From Companilactobacillus musae (lineage in GTDB: Bacteria > Bacillota > Bacilli > Lactobacillales > Lactobacillaceae): a stretch of 64,000 nt of DNA. A program made the translations under genes and the position numbers. Position 1 is the first letter of the stretch, and the number at the start of each line of letters is the position of its first letter. This document shows positions 28,044 to 38,067 of the stretch, piece by piece. The notes under the pieces are model-generated. The model was not told where the DNA came from. It made no database searches and saw only the letters and a list, made by a program, of their open reading frames with translations. Location: contig NZ_BIFW01000001.1 in assembly GCF_003967595.1 (NCBI RefSeq), positions 620,001 to 684,000 of the forward strand, in the 5' to 3' direction.

Positions 28044-30462
28044 TCTCTTTTTCCCCCAATTCTAATATATGATCTGCTGGTATATTTTGTGGTTTATTCG
28101 CCGTAACGTAAATGACTTGATTAGTTTTTGAGATTTCTTGTATCAATTTAAAAACGTTTTCGGTTCTAGAAATATCAAAATCAACAAAAGCATCATCAAT
28201 CAAAATTGGCAACTTGATCAAATCAGAAATTTCAGTGACAAAAGCCAATCGTAACGACAAATATAACTGAATCGTCGTTGCTTTGGATAATTCATGAACA
28301 TCAAAAAGAACTTTAGATGAACTAGTTACTGATAAATCTCTTTTATTAAAAGTAATTTGAATATAGTGGCCATTCGTTAATAATGAAAAATATTGTGTAG
28401 CCTTCTCTAGCATTTTAGGATAGCGATTTTCAGTAGCTGTATTAAGCATCTCTTTAATCCAATTACTGGCAAGCTTCTTAGATAACCATTCATCGTAGTT
28501 ATCAATAATGTCGGATTGAACTTGTGCCAACTCGGTTGTCACTCTTTGATAATGAGTATTATCAAAAATCTGTTGCATCTGCTCTTTCAAGGAACCCATT
28601 TTACGACTTAGTTCATTATTTTTTTCTGCCAAACTAGTCTTTTTATTGATGGCATCTGTTAATTCTTCTGCTAACTTTTCATGACTAGAATATTTTTGCA
28701 ATTCCGACAAATCAGTACCTAGAAAATCTTTATCCTGCTCTATTTGAGTTGTCAGACGTTGATTCTCTATTTGCCGTGTATGCATTCTCATAAAATCATC
28801 CATATTAACAACTTGATATTTTTGTAAAACAGCAAAAATTTCCTGATTAAGTCTTTGAAGTCGCTGACTACGTTCATCAGCTAACTTTTGCGTTTCTACC
28901 TGATTCTGTTCTGCCAAATCTGCTTTAGCCTTAATTTGATCCAAACGGGCAAAATATTTTTCGATTTGTTCATTGTAGTTGTCGTCTTTGTAAGATTCCT
29001 CAAGGACATTCAATTCGATTAATATATTGCGCCATTTGTTCATATCCACTTCAATCGACTTAATTCCATCAATCAAACTGTTTTGAGTCTGATGAAAATT
29101 ATCTAAGGCAATAACAGTTCCTTGAATACCCAAAATGGCTTCCTTGGATAAACTACTATAACCCTTTTCCTGTAAAAATAAATAATTACTCAGATCATTC
29201 TTGGTACGATTCAAACGTTCTTGATACCAGTACCAACCACCGCTTGCCACGGCAACTATTACAAACAGCCATCTTAACGGATTCAATAAGAAAGCTAAGA
29301 CAACAGCTATTCCACAAATTATTAAAGGAATATTATTTTTACTCTGTTGTGAAGCTAATTGGTCTATTTCATCACTAGTCAAAGGTAACATTTTTTCCGA
29401 TAATTCAGGATGATTTTTGAACAACTGATCAACCTGAGTATCGACTTTCAATAATTTAGAATTCATATCATCGCGATGAAATTGTAAATTCTGTAATTCA
29501 AATTTCTGATTACGAATATAGTCCAAACGTGTTTGATTTTGACGATAATTATTGAGAATATTTTTTTCAACATTATCTAAATCAGCAATCTTGTTTGGGG
29601 TGGAAGTTTCCTTCAACGTGCTTAACTCTTGATTAGCTTTTAAAACTTTTTCCCAATCATCATCGCTAATTCGATTCTCAACACCATTAGGATTCTTATT
29701 CTGTTGCAATTGCTCGTAACGAGACCACTTCTTATCCAAATTACGTAAGTTGTTTTCAGTTTCACTGACCTTTTTCAAATACTTTTCGTTATCATCAAAT
29801 TCGACTTGAGTTTGATCCAGCTCTTCTTTAACTCGCTGATAAGCTAATTCTTGATTCTCAATTTCAGATTTTTCATCTACTAAATCATCATATTTCTTTA
29901 AATTAACGACCAATGGTTGTTTTTGACCACGTTGCTTATAAATATCTTCCGCATCATGATTCAAATGCTCGGCAGTTTCTAACCACTCTTTGCTGCCGAC
30001 AGCCCCAATTGACATAACTTCAGTTTCCAATTTGTTCTCATCTAAGCTATAAATCGACAAGATACTTTTATCATCAAAAACATGTGTATTTTCAAAATCG
30101 TCTTTTGAAAAATTGCCAATTATTTCTGACAACAACTTGATAGGAACCTGTTGATCATCGTGAAAAAGTGTAACGTCACCATCACCTTTTCCTTCAATTC
30201 TCCTAATCGTCCACAGACTACTATCATCCGCTTTAAAAACTAACTCGCCACCATAACTGCCACTATTTTTTGGTTTATATTGCAAATATTTATTATCGCC
30301 TCGAGCTGAAGCAAAACCAAAAAGAATACTTTGAATAAAATTCAAAAGTGTCGTTTTACCAGCTTCATTAAAACCAAAAATCACTTGATAATCTTGTTCA
30401 AAGTTAAACTTTTGGTCGACCCATTTGCCAAAACCGTATATATTTGCTTTAACTAATTTCAC
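28024..30462 (-). CDS. yhaN: YhaN-like SMC/SbcC-type ATPase
   Basis: 812 aa. Walker A GFNEAGKTTLL at residue 33, long coiled coils (about 170-330 and 400-640), an unusual central pair of hydrophobic segments (about residues 378-410), and C-terminal ABC-type Walker B (LPILIDDAFVDFD). Pairs with the YhaO nuclease in an SbcCD-like complex. The membrane-like segment suggests membrane association. Confidence 0.88.
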   Translation of the reverse strand: MKLVKANIYGFGKWVDQKFNFEQDYQVIFGFNEAGKTTLLNFIQSILFGFASARGDNKYLQYKPKNSGSYGGELVFKADDSSLWTIRRIEGKGDGDVTLFHDDQQVPIKLLSEIIGNFSKDDFENTHVFDDKSILSIYSLDENKLETEVMSIGAVGSKEWLETAEHLNHDAEDIYKQRGQKQPLVVNLKKYDDLVDEKSEIENQELAYQRVKEELDQTQVEFDDNEKYLKKVSETENNLRNLDKKWSRYEQLQQNKNPNGVENRISDDDWEKVLKANQELSTLKETSTPNKIADLDNVEKNILNNYRQNQTRLDYIRNQKFELQNLQFHRDDMNSKLLKVDTQVDQLFKNHPELSEKMLPLTSDEIDQLASQQSKNNIPLIICGIAVVLAFLLNPLRWLFVIVAVASGGWYWYQERLNRTKNDLSNYLFLQEKGYSSLSKEAILGIQGTVIALDNFHQTQNSLIDGIKSIEVDMNKWRNILIELNVLEESYKDDNYNEQIEKYFARLDQIKAKADLAEQNQVETQKLADERSQRLQRLNQEIFAVLQKYQVVNMDDFMRMHTRQIENQRLTTQIEQDKDFLGTDLSELQKYSSHEKLAEELTDAINKKTSLAEKNNELSRKMGSLKEQMQQIFDNTHYQRVTTELAQVQSDIIDNYDEWLSKKLASNWIKEMLNTATENRYPKMLEKATQYFSLLTNGHYIQITFNKRDLSVTSSSKVLFDVHELSKATTIQLYLSLRLAFVTEISDLIKLPILIDDAFVDFDISRTENVFKLIQEISKTNQVIYVTANKPQNIPADHILELGEKEIAKTYN

Positions 30463-30464
30463 GA

Positions 30465-31628
30465 TTATTCTCCAGTATATTTTTGATTAATTGTATTTCT
30501 CGTCAATTCCGTTATCTTCTTTAAAAAATCTGGTTCATTGATATGATCACGAATAATAGTGGAAGCATATAATTTATGATCCAAATCTTTGATTTTATCC
30601 AAATCAAGCACTGAATCTTTAGCTTGGTCCCAATATTTCTGATCAATCTGGGACAACTGTGGATTATCGTTGAATTTTAAGTTTATTTTGTAAAGAAGAC
30701 TTGGCGTTTTAATATTATTGAAATGTTGTAGTACTTCGTTTCTTTTTATAGTCTTTAGAACTTCTTCATTTAAATTTTGAGCATTATCAATCGTCAAAGT
30801 TACCAATGTATCTGTCATATTCAAAGAATCTGTGATCTTAGCGATCAACGAATCAATTGTTTCATCAGCATTAACCTTCAAGATGACTTTATCCCACGTA
30901 TAGATACTGCTTTTAATGAACTTTAATTGTGTTGTCTGGTGATCTACTGAAACTAAATAAAAACCTTTAGGAGTAGTTTCATTTTGATTACGACCTTGGA
31001 TATCTCCAGGATAAACTATGGCAGGATTCTCATGCAAAATCTCACGTTTATGAATATGCCCTAAAGCCCAATAATCATACCCTTTCTGCAATAAGTCACT
31101 AACTTGAAACGGTGCATAATTATCATCACCAACGCCTGCGTGCAAAATACCAATCTGATAATCAAAATCACCTCTTTGAGGATACTCTTTAACTACCGCT
31201 TGATTGATATGTTGTTGATGATAGCTGAACCCTGTAATACCTATTCTCTGTCCATCGTTAGCAACAAATTGTTTCGTAGTAACATCTTGACCAAACACAA
31301 AAACATTTTCAGGGAATTTAACCACAGCAAAATTATTACGATAATAATCATGATTACCGTAAATCAAATAAACCTTAATATTAGCGGTCGCCAGCTTTTC
31401 AAATTCTTCTTTTAAAAACATCTGTGCTTTAAGCGAACTATCAGTGTCATCAAAAATATCTCCTGCCAAAATGACGAAATCGACTTGTTCTTTCAACGCC
31501 GTTTCAAAAACTTTTTGAGCTGCCTGATAGGTTGAAGCACGTAATTTTTTTTGAAGTTCCTTTGAAAAGTTGCTAATACCGACAAAAGGCGTATCTAAAT
31601 GTAAATCTGCTGCATGCAAAAACTTCAT
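30465..31628 (-). CDS. yhaO: YhaO-like metallophosphoesterase nuclease
   Basis: 387 aa. SbcD/Mre11-type calcineurin-like domain: HAADLHLD, GDIFDD, YGNHDYY and GHIHKRE metal motifs are intact. Likely a DNA repair exonuclease working with the adjacent ATPase (2-base gap). The ATG at 31628 with GGGGAG upstream is chosen over an in-frame start 36 bases earlier. Confidence 0.9.
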   Translation of the reverse strand: MKFLHAADLHLDTPFVGISNFSKELQKKLRASTYQAAQKVFETALKEQVDFVILAGDIFDDTDSSLKAQMFLKEEFEKLATANIKVYLIYGNHDYYRNNFAVVKFPENVFVFGQDVTTKQFVANDGQRIGITGFSYHQQHINQAVVKEYPQRGDFDYQIGILHAGVGDDNYAPFQVSDLLQKGYDYWALGHIHKREILHENPAIVYPGDIQGRNQNETTPKGFYLVSVDHQTTQLKFIKSSIYTWDKVILKVNADETIDSLIAKITDSLNMTDTLVTLTIDNAQNLNEEVLKTIKRNEVLQHFNNIKTPSLLYKINLKFNDNPQLSQIDQKYWDQAKDSVLDLDKIKDLDHKLYASTIIRDHINEPDFLKKITELTRNTINQKYTGE

Positions 31629-31645
31629 TCTAAACTCCCCTGTAA

Positions 31646-31686
31646 AAGAAAAGGACTTGAGCAAATTACTTAAGCCCTAAGTCCTT
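31646..31686 (-). terminator. Hairpin between yheA and yhaO
   Basis: Outer stem AAGGACTT/AAGTCCTT with an inner partial stem, followed by UUCUUUU; a probable partial terminator upstream of yhaO. Confidence 0.65.
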
Positions 31687-31687
31687 G

Positions 31688-32029
31688 TTATTTATCTTGA
31701 TAAATTTCTGCGATAGGCTTTGAAATGATTTTGTTCAATTCATCCATCATAGAATTCATCTTTTGCTCTTTTTCCATTAAGTTTTGGATTTCACTGTAAT
31801 TTGAAAGTTGATCTGTTAATTCGCGCATTGCTTTAATATCGTCATCTGTAATTTCTTGACCTTGCATTTGCTTTTGTTGAAGTTCAAATTGTTTGTTTTG
31901 AACTTTATCAAAAAGCTTGTAAGCCAAATCATTAGCCTTAACAGCTTCAAAAGCAAGTTTTAATTCAGAAACTTCTGTTGTCTTTCTTAAATCTTGTTCA
32001 AGTTGATTGGCGCTATCGTAAATGTTCAT
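31688..32029 (-). CDS. yheA: YlbF/YmcA-family protein (YheA-like)
   Basis: 113 aa, all-helical, rich in Gln, Lys and Glu, with no membrane segment. Matches the YlbF/YmcA/YheA family of small helical proteins; relatives form a complex that influences RNase Y. The specific role of YheA is not known. AGGAGG RBS. Confidence 0.85.
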   Translation of the reverse strand: MNIYDSANQLEQDLRKTTEVSELKLAFEAVKANDLAYKLFDKVQNKQFELQQKQMQGQEITDDDIKAMRELTDQLSNYSEIQNLMEKEQKMNSMMDELNKIISKPIAEIYQDK

Positions 32030-32038
32030 ATAGTCCTC

Positions 32039-34111
32039 CTATTGACCAAAAAAGTTCTTAATATCATTGTACCATTCCGCAGCTTTATTTTTAACGTTAT
32101 TTACTCCATCTTGGATAGATTTCGTAATATCATTACTACCAGTATCTGTATCATTGTCAGTGGCTAATTTAGCAGCATCCTTAACTCCAAAACTAGTTTC
32201 CTTTGTTTCTGGCAGAATACTTCCCATTTCGCTCTTAAACAACGTCGACATGCCATTCTCATTAGCCGCAGTTAAGAAATGATTTTGATCTGTTTTATCA
32301 AACCCCATCCAACTGGCAACAACAACATCAGGTGTATAACCCACCATCCATTGATCTTTTGTACCAGCGTAGCCCCATGATTCTGGAACTTCAGTACTAC
32401 CAGTCTTACCAGCAATTTGATAGCCACTTGGCTTAGCCAATTTACCAGTACCTTCGTTGTAAACACCAAGCATCATACTAGTCATTTCTTTAGCTGTACT
32501 CTTACTAATAATCTGTTTAGTTGAAGTATTCGTATTATTAATAACTACTGTACCGGTTGAATCAACAATTTTCGTAATAAAGTGAGTATTGGCAAGTTTT
32601 CCTTCATTTGCAAAAGCAGTATAAGCTCGTGCCAATTGTAGTGGTGAAATACCATTGCTCATCCCACCTAAAGCCAAAGCCAAATTTTGATCACTCTTTT
32701 TAACGTGAATACCAAAGTTTTCCACTGAGCTGACACCTTTTTTAACACCAATCTTATCTAACAGGGCTACCGCAGGAATATTTTCACTCTGGTACAAAGC
32801 CTTATACATTGGAATTGTTTCTGAATACAATCCATCCGCATTCGTAGGCGAGTACTTATTCTTCCCAAAAGTAGTAATTTCATTTGGCAATTCAGAATCA
32901 TAGCTATAACCATTTTCAATCGCCGGTGTATAAACCGCCAATGGTTTGATAGTCGAACCTGGCTGACGTTCCAATTGTGTAGCACGATTCCAACCTCTAA
33001 AGGTATGATCACCACGACCACCGACAACAGCCAAAATACCACCATTCTTAGGATCAACTGCAATTGAAGAACCTTGAACCTTAGTACCATCAGCTGCATT
33101 ACCTGGGAACAAATAAATATTATCAAACGTATTTTGCATCGAACTCTGCATCTTTTGATCTAAAGTTGTATAGATCTTATAGCCTTTATTTAAAATATCA
33201 TCTTCTTTAAGACCATATTTGTTAACGGCTTCTGCAATAACAGCGTCAAAGAAATAAGGATACTTATAAGAACTACTAACTTCGTAATTGTCATTTAAGT
33301 TAATTGCAGTATTCTTATAATACGAAGCCTGAGCAGATGTGATTTTCTTATTATCGGCCATCAAATCCAAAACAAGATTACGTCTTGACGTCGAATTATC
33401 CATACTGTCAATTGGATTATAAAAATTAGGTGCCTTCAAAATACCAGCCAAAACTGCACCCTCGGCTGGGTTCAATTCAGATGCATTTTTTCCAAAGTAC
33501 TTTTCAGATGCATCTTGAACACCCCAAACACCATTACCAAAATAAGCATTATTCAAATACATCGTTAAGATTTCTTTTTTTGAATAAACATGATTAATTT
33601 CAATCGAAAGGAATAACTCCTCACCTTTTCTGGAAAGCGTCTGTTTCTGAGTCAAAAGCGAGTTCTTAGCTAACTGTTGTGTCAATGTACTACCACCACC
33701 AGAAATACCATGATGGATCAGATATCCTAAAGCAGCTCTAGCATAACCTTTGATACTGAATCCAGGATTAGTCCAAAAAGTTCGATCCTCTGTCGAAATA
33801 ACAGCGTTTTGAATATTCTTAGATATCTTATCAAAACTGACATAAGTTCCTTTATTAGCGTATAATTGACCAGCATCGTCCCCATCTTTATCGACAATAG
33901 TTGTCTTTGCCTGCAAAGAAGATTGCAGATCTTGAACGTTTGCTGTTTTTGCTTTGTAAGTCCAATAGCTACTCAAAATAAGAATCAACGTTAGCACTAA
34001 TAGAATTAACCAACGTGTAATTTGAAATCTCTTCCAATATTTTTTTATAAAAGACCAAGCAACTAGTAATTTGGGTTTAAACCACTCCCAAAAACCATTG
34101 TTATTATTCAT
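32039..34111 (-). CDS. Class A penicillin-binding protein (PBP2a-like)
   Basis: 690 aa bifunctional peptidoglycan synthase. One N-terminal membrane segment (about 33-50), GT51 glycosyltransferase domain with STEDR (Glu108) and SGGGSTLTQQLAKN, then transpeptidase motifs STIK (Ser386), SEN (442-444) and KTGS (569-572). Polymerises and cross-links glycan outside the membrane. An acidic low-complexity tail follows. Resembles the PBP2a/PbpG class; I do not assign a symbol. Confidence 0.94.
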   Translation of the reverse strand: MNNNNGFWEWFKPKLLVAWSFIKKYWKRFQITRWLILLVLTLILILSSYWTYKAKTANVQDLQSSLQAKTTIVDKDGDDAGQLYANKGTYVSFDKISKNIQNAVISTEDRTFWTNPGFSIKGYARAALGYLIHHGISGGGSTLTQQLAKNSLLTQKQTLSRKGEELFLSIEINHVYSKKEILTMYLNNAYFGNGVWGVQDASEKYFGKNASELNPAEGAVLAGILKAPNFYNPIDSMDNSTSRRNLVLDLMADNKKITSAQASYYKNTAINLNDNYEVSSSYKYPYFFDAVIAEAVNKYGLKEDDILNKGYKIYTTLDQKMQSSMQNTFDNIYLFPGNAADGTKVQGSSIAVDPKNGGILAVVGGRGDHTFRGWNRATQLERQPGSTIKPLAVYTPAIENGYSYDSELPNEITTFGKNKYSPTNADGLYSETIPMYKALYQSENIPAVALLDKIGVKKGVSSVENFGIHVKKSDQNLALALGGMSNGISPLQLARAYTAFANEGKLANTHFITKIVDSTGTVVINNTNTSTKQIISKSTAKEMTSMMLGVYNEGTGKLAKPSGYQIAGKTGSTEVPESWGYAGTKDQWMVGYTPDVVVASWMGFDKTDQNHFLTAANENGMSTLFKSEMGSILPETKETSFGVKDAAKLATDNDTDTGSNDITKSIQDGVNNVKNKAAEWYNDIKNFFGQ

Positions 34112-34202
34112 CGTTTAAATACCTCTGTATAAGAACAAATTTTATCACATTATGAGAGCATTTTATAAATTACTCTCATAATCTTTAAGGAGCCAAGCAT
34201 CT

Positions 34203-35105
34203 ATGTACCAAAAAATAATCACTTATCAACCCGAAAATGATGAGAATCTAACTATTAGAGAATTACTAAAAAAATGGCTAGTTCCCAAAAAATGGCAGCA
34301 TTTTTTGCGAATTCAAAAAGATATTTTAATCAATGATCATTATCAGCCATTCAATACTATCGTAAAGAAGAATGATATCATAACTATCAATTTCAACTTT
34401 CCTCCTCGAACCGATCAACATTATTTACCAGGAAATGATCCTGTCGACGTTGTCTATGAGGATGACGATATCATTGTTGTTAACAAACGAGCTGGTAAAA
34501 AAACTCATCCTAATAAAGAACTAGAACATGATTCTCTGATGAATGATGTTGAAACTTATTTAAAAAATAATCATCCCTATATGGTTCATCGAATTGATAT
34601 GGAGACTTCCGGTTTAGTTCTTATTTCCAAAACTCCGTATTTAGTCCCCATCTTTAATCGTCAATTAAGTAGTAAGACCCTCCATCGTGAATATTTAGCT
34701 GTTGTTAATTTAGATCAACCCATTTCTGACAAGGGAACTATCAACTTACCTATTGGACAAGATCCAACTGATGTTCGTAAAAGAATGGTCACTAGTTCCG
34801 GTTTAAACGCTGTAACTAAATATAAAGTTTTACAAAGGAATGATCATTATGCACTTTTACAGTTAAACCTTCTGACTGGTCGAACCCATCAATTGCGAGT
34901 TCACTTGGCACACAATGGCTGGCCCATTGTAAATGATCCACTTTATAATCCTCATGACAAAGACGGAGAATTGTTACTATTTGCTCATAAATTGATTTTT
35001 CAGCAACCTTTCAGTAATAATTTCAAAATAATTACAGCAAAGTTACCTCAAAATATGTATAATTTAATATGTGCTTATTTAAAAGCAACCAAAAAGCTCA
35101 CCTAA
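34203..35105 (+). CDS. RluA-family pseudouridine synthase
   Basis: 300 aa. N-terminal S4-like region, then catalytic HRIDMETSG (Asp in RIDxxTSG) and RTHQLRVHLA motifs. Makes pseudouridine in 23S rRNA or tRNA; target not predictable. AAGGAG RBS. Its stop codon lies within the terminator stem. Confidence 0.92.
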   Translation: MYQKIITYQPENDENLTIRELLKKWLVPKKWQHFLRIQKDILINDHYQPFNTIVKKNDIITINFNFPPRTDQHYLPGNDPVDVVYEDDDIIVVNKRAGKKTHPNKELEHDSLMNDVETYLKNNHPYMVHRIDMETSGLVLISKTPYLVPIFNRQLSSKTLHREYLAVVNLDQPISDKGTINLPIGQDPTDVRKRMVTSSGLNAVTKYKVLQRNDHYALLQLNLLTGRTHQLRVHLAHNGWPIVNDPLYNPHDKDGELLLFAHKLIFQQPFSNNFKIITAKLPQNMYNLICAYLKATKKLT

Positions 35106-35131
35106 TCCCGACAATTAGGTGAGCTCTTCTT
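35095..35131 (+). terminator. Terminator overlapping the RluA-type gene stop codon
   Basis: 12-base perfect stem AGCTCACCTAAT/ATTAGGTGAGCT; the 5' arm covers the last two codons and the TAA. T-rich tract follows. Confidence 0.88.
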
Positions 35132-35188
35132 TTATGTTCAGAAAGAAGTTTTAGGAGTGATTTTTTTGACTCTTTCTGAGAAGCCTAA

Positions 35189-36109
35189 CTAAATTACTGC
35201 CATAACTAGTTTGAAAATTGCCCCGACAGCAATTAACAAAATATATGTTACGGAGAATTTACCTACGGCCTTAATTACTAGAGGATACGTCTGGGTCTTT
35301 ATCTGCTTTTGTAGATAAGGACGAAGATCGTCCCAAATATTTGGATAAAGCAGCACGACCAACAGTGTAATGTAAGGTACTACTTTCAACAAAGCTAAGA
35401 TGGGAACTAACAGAAAGGCTATTGCCCAACTAGCTTTAAACAAACTTAAAGCATTGGCTTTCCCTACTTTACTAACCAATGTGTGACGACCATTTTTTTC
35501 GTCTGCTTCTAGATCACAAGTACCATTACTCAACTCTGCACAAAAGAATGCAAAAGTATTAGGCAAACTGACTAAGATCACCGAAATGGCAGTGCTAGAA
35601 TCAAACTTTGCTGTTCCCGCTAGCCCTAGATAGGAGTAGGCTATTGGAATCAGTTGGCTTATGGCAATAGCCACCACGACTTCTCCAAACATTGTGGAAT
35701 TCAATGGCTTAGGACCTGCTGAATATGATAAACCAACTAAAACTCCGATGACCCCGATCATCAAAGTTATCCAGCCAGTTTGATATGTCAGAAAAGCCCC
35801 AATAATTAATGGAAAAATGGCCAAACCGTACATCCATTTTTTGACTATTGCCAGTGATTCACGATTAATACCGATTGTACTGATCTTTTGGCGATACTCT
35901 TCATTGGTCGAATTACGATAATCCATATAATTATTATGAAAATTAATAAATAAATGAATAAAGAAAACGGCAATGAATCCTAAGATTCCATATAAGATAT
36001 TAAACGTTCCGTAATTTAAATATATAAACGCAATTGCTAACAACAACCATGCCACGTCCAGCGTGGTTGTTTTCATTTCCGATAGTTCGCTAAAAAGTTT
36101 TCTATCCAA
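35189..36109 (-). CDS. UbiA-family prenyltransferase (MenA-like)
   Basis: 306 aa, about eight membrane segments. Asp-rich motifs NNYMD (about residue 59) and DLEAD (about 205) bind prenyl diphosphate through Mg2+. Closest in form to 1,4-dihydroxy-2-naphthoate prenyltransferase for menaquinone-type quinones; no other men gene is in view. The start is TTG with AGGGTG upstream, 12 bases after argS. Confidence 0.85.
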   Translation of the reverse strand: MDRKLFSELSEMKTTTLDVAWLLLAIAFIYLNYGTFNILYGILGFIAVFFIHLFINFHNNYMDYRNSTNEEYRQKISTIGINRESLAIVKKWMYGLAIFPLIIGAFLTYQTGWITLMIGVIGVLVGLSYSAGPKPLNSTMFGEVVVAIAISQLIPIAYSYLGLAGTAKFDSSTAISVILVSLPNTFAFFCAELSNGTCDLEADEKNGRHTLVSKVGKANALSLFKASWAIAFLLVPILALLKVVPYITLLVVLLYPNIWDDLRPYLQKQIKTQTYPLVIKAVGKFSVTYILLIAVGAIFKLVMAVI

Positions 36110-36121
36110 AAGTACTTCACC

Positions 36122-37816
36122 CTACATTTCTTCAGGAGCTTTAACACCAAGAAGTGCTAGAGACATTTGAAGCACGATTGATACTGATTTAACTAATGCA
36201 AGTCTAGCTTTCAAACCTTCATCATCAGCTAAGATCTTACTATGAGCATAATATTGGTTGAAACTCTTAGCTAATTTCAAAACATACTTAGCAACAACTG
36301 ATGGTTCATATTCCTTGGCAGCACGTTCAAGCACGTTTGAGAAGTCTTGCAATAACTTGATAGTATCCCAAGCTTCTGGATCTGTAACAGCTAAATCCTT
36401 AGCGTCAGCGTAATCAACATCGCCAGCTTTTCTCAAAATACTTAAGGCACGAGCATTTGTGTATTGAACATAAGGACCTGTTTCACCTTCAAAACGAACA
36501 ACTTCTTCTAGATTGAAGTCAAAACTATCACGACGATCATTCTTCAAATCATGGAAGACAACCGCACCGACACCAACAGCTTCAGCAACGGCATCTTTAT
36601 TTTTCAAATCTGGGTTCTTTTCTTCGATTTGTTTCTTAGCAAGATCAACTGCATCGTTCAAAACATTTTCAAGTAAGATAACACGACCAGAACGAGTTGA
36701 AAGCTTCTTACCACCTGTTGTGATCAAACCAAATGGAATGTAGTCAATATCATCAGACCAGTCATAGCCCATTTTCTTAAGAACAATCTTTAATTTAGTA
36801 AAGTGTTCTGCTTGTTCACTACCAACAACATAAAGTGATTTAACAAAATCAAAAGTATCTTTACGATACTTAGCAGCAGCCAAGTCACGAGTGATATAAA
36901 GTGTTGCTCCATCAGTCTTTTTGATCAAGGCTGGTGATAGATCATATTCAGAAAGATCGACGATTTCAGCACCACGACTTTCTTTTAGAAGACCTTTTTC
37001 TTCAAGTGTATCAACGATGGCATCCATCTTATCGTTATAGAATGATTCACCTGTAAAGTGATCAAAAGTAACACCTAAACGATCATAAATCTTTTGGAAC
37101 TCTTTTAATGATAGTTCCTTGAACCATGTCCAAAGTGATAAGGCTTCTTCATCGCCATCTTCCATCTTCTTGAACCAAGCACGAGCTTCATCATCAAGTT
37201 CTGGTTTATCTTCAGCTTCTTTATGGAAACGGACATAATACTTCAAAAGATTATTGATTGGGTCAGCTTCAACTTCTTCAACTGAACCCCATAGTTTGTA
37301 ACCAACAATCAACTTACCGAATTGAGTTCCCCAATCACCTAAGTGATTGATTTTAACTGGTTGATAGTTTAACTTTTTGATGATTTCAGCAATTGAATTA
37401 CCAATAACTGTTGAACGTAAGTGTCCCATTGACATTGGTTTAGCAATGTTAGGTGATGACATATCGATAGGAACGTTACGTCCCTTACCATCGTCAGTAT
37501 TACCGTATTCATTTTTCTTTGTAAGAACTTCATGCAAAACATCGTTTGAAAAGGCTTCTTTATCTAAGAAGAAATTGATGTAGGCACCAGTATTAACTAC
37601 TTTTTCAAAACCGGTTGTATCAATCTTGCCAACTAATTCTTCAGCAATCATATTAGGTGCTTTGTGTAATGTCTTTGCCAAAATAAATGTTGGAAAAGCA
37701 TAATCACCTAAATCTGATGTCTTAGGTTTTTCGATTAATTTTGTAACTTGTTCCTCAGTAATTTCCTCAGGTAAAACTTTAACTAGTGCGTCTACTACTT
37801 GTTTTTTAAAATCCAT
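36122..37816 (-). CDS. argS: Arginyl-tRNA synthetase
   Basis: 564 aa class I synthetase. HIGH-like motif seen as MSMGHLRST, KMSKS-like element degenerate (TTGGKKLSTRSG), and a C-terminal DALR anticodon-binding domain ending at LLGVKAPEEM. The ATG at 37816 after the GGAGG RBS is preferred to an upstream in-frame start inside the T-box terminator. Controlled by an Arg T-box and adjacent to the arginine-degrading arc genes. Confidence 0.97.
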   Translation of the reverse strand: MDFKKQVVDALVKVLPEEITEEQVTKLIEKPKTSDLGDYAFPTFILAKTLHKAPNMIAEELVGKIDTTGFEKVVNTGAYINFFLDKEAFSNDVLHEVLTKKNEYGNTDDGKGRNVPIDMSSPNIAKPMSMGHLRSTVIGNSIAEIIKKLNYQPVKINHLGDWGTQFGKLIVGYKLWGSVEEVEADPINNLLKYYVRFHKEAEDKPELDDEARAWFKKMEDGDEEALSLWTWFKELSLKEFQKIYDRLGVTFDHFTGESFYNDKMDAIVDTLEEKGLLKESRGAEIVDLSEYDLSPALIKKTDGATLYITRDLAAAKYRKDTFDFVKSLYVVGSEQAEHFTKLKIVLKKMGYDWSDDIDYIPFGLITTGGKKLSTRSGRVILLENVLNDAVDLAKKQIEEKNPDLKNKDAVAEAVGVGAVVFHDLKNDRRDSFDFNLEEVVRFEGETGPYVQYTNARALSILRKAGDVDYADAKDLAVTDPEAWDTIKLLQDFSNVLERAAKEYEPSVVAKYVLKLAKSFNQYYAHSKILADDEGLKARLALVKSVSIVLQMSLALLGVKAPEEM

Positions 37817-37833
37817 AATTTCCTCCTTTAGAT

Positions 37834-37872
37834 AAAAAAAACGCCTCTTCCAATAAACTATTGAAAGAGACG
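37834..37872 (-). terminator. T-box terminator of argS
   Basis: Stem CGTCTCTTTCAATAG paired with TTATTGGAAGAGGCG and eight U (37834-37840). Confidence 0.9.
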
Positions 37873-38034
37873 AGATTTCCCGCGGTACCACTCTAATTGA
37901 TTAATATCCACTCATTAATTTGAATTATTTAATTTTATAAGAAGGGTACGACTTAATTTGTGAATTGGTCAACTCTCACCAAAGCTTGACCTCGCTGTAA
38001 TTCGAACAATTAATTATTCCTTCTTTTGCACAAG
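37834..38034 (-). promoter_or_regulatory. T-box riboswitch of argS (Arg, specifier CGU)
   Basis: T-box UGGUACCGCGG at 37880-37890. Stem I is closed by AGAAGG with CCUUCU (about 37941-37946), and CGU followed by A stands just before its 3' strand (GUCGUACCCUUC). CGU encodes arginine. The terminator stem with GAGACGA/GCGUUUU ends at 37834. Confidence 0.93.
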
Positions 38035-38035
38035 T

Positions 38036-38064
38036 ATAATAGCACATTAAATTATCAATAACAA
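38036..38064 (-). promoter_or_regulatory. Promoter of the argS T-box transcript
   Basis: TTGTTA (38059-38064), 17-base spacer, TATTAT (38036-38041). It begins 4 bases after the arcC stop. Confidence 0.65.
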
Positions 38065-38067
38065 TAA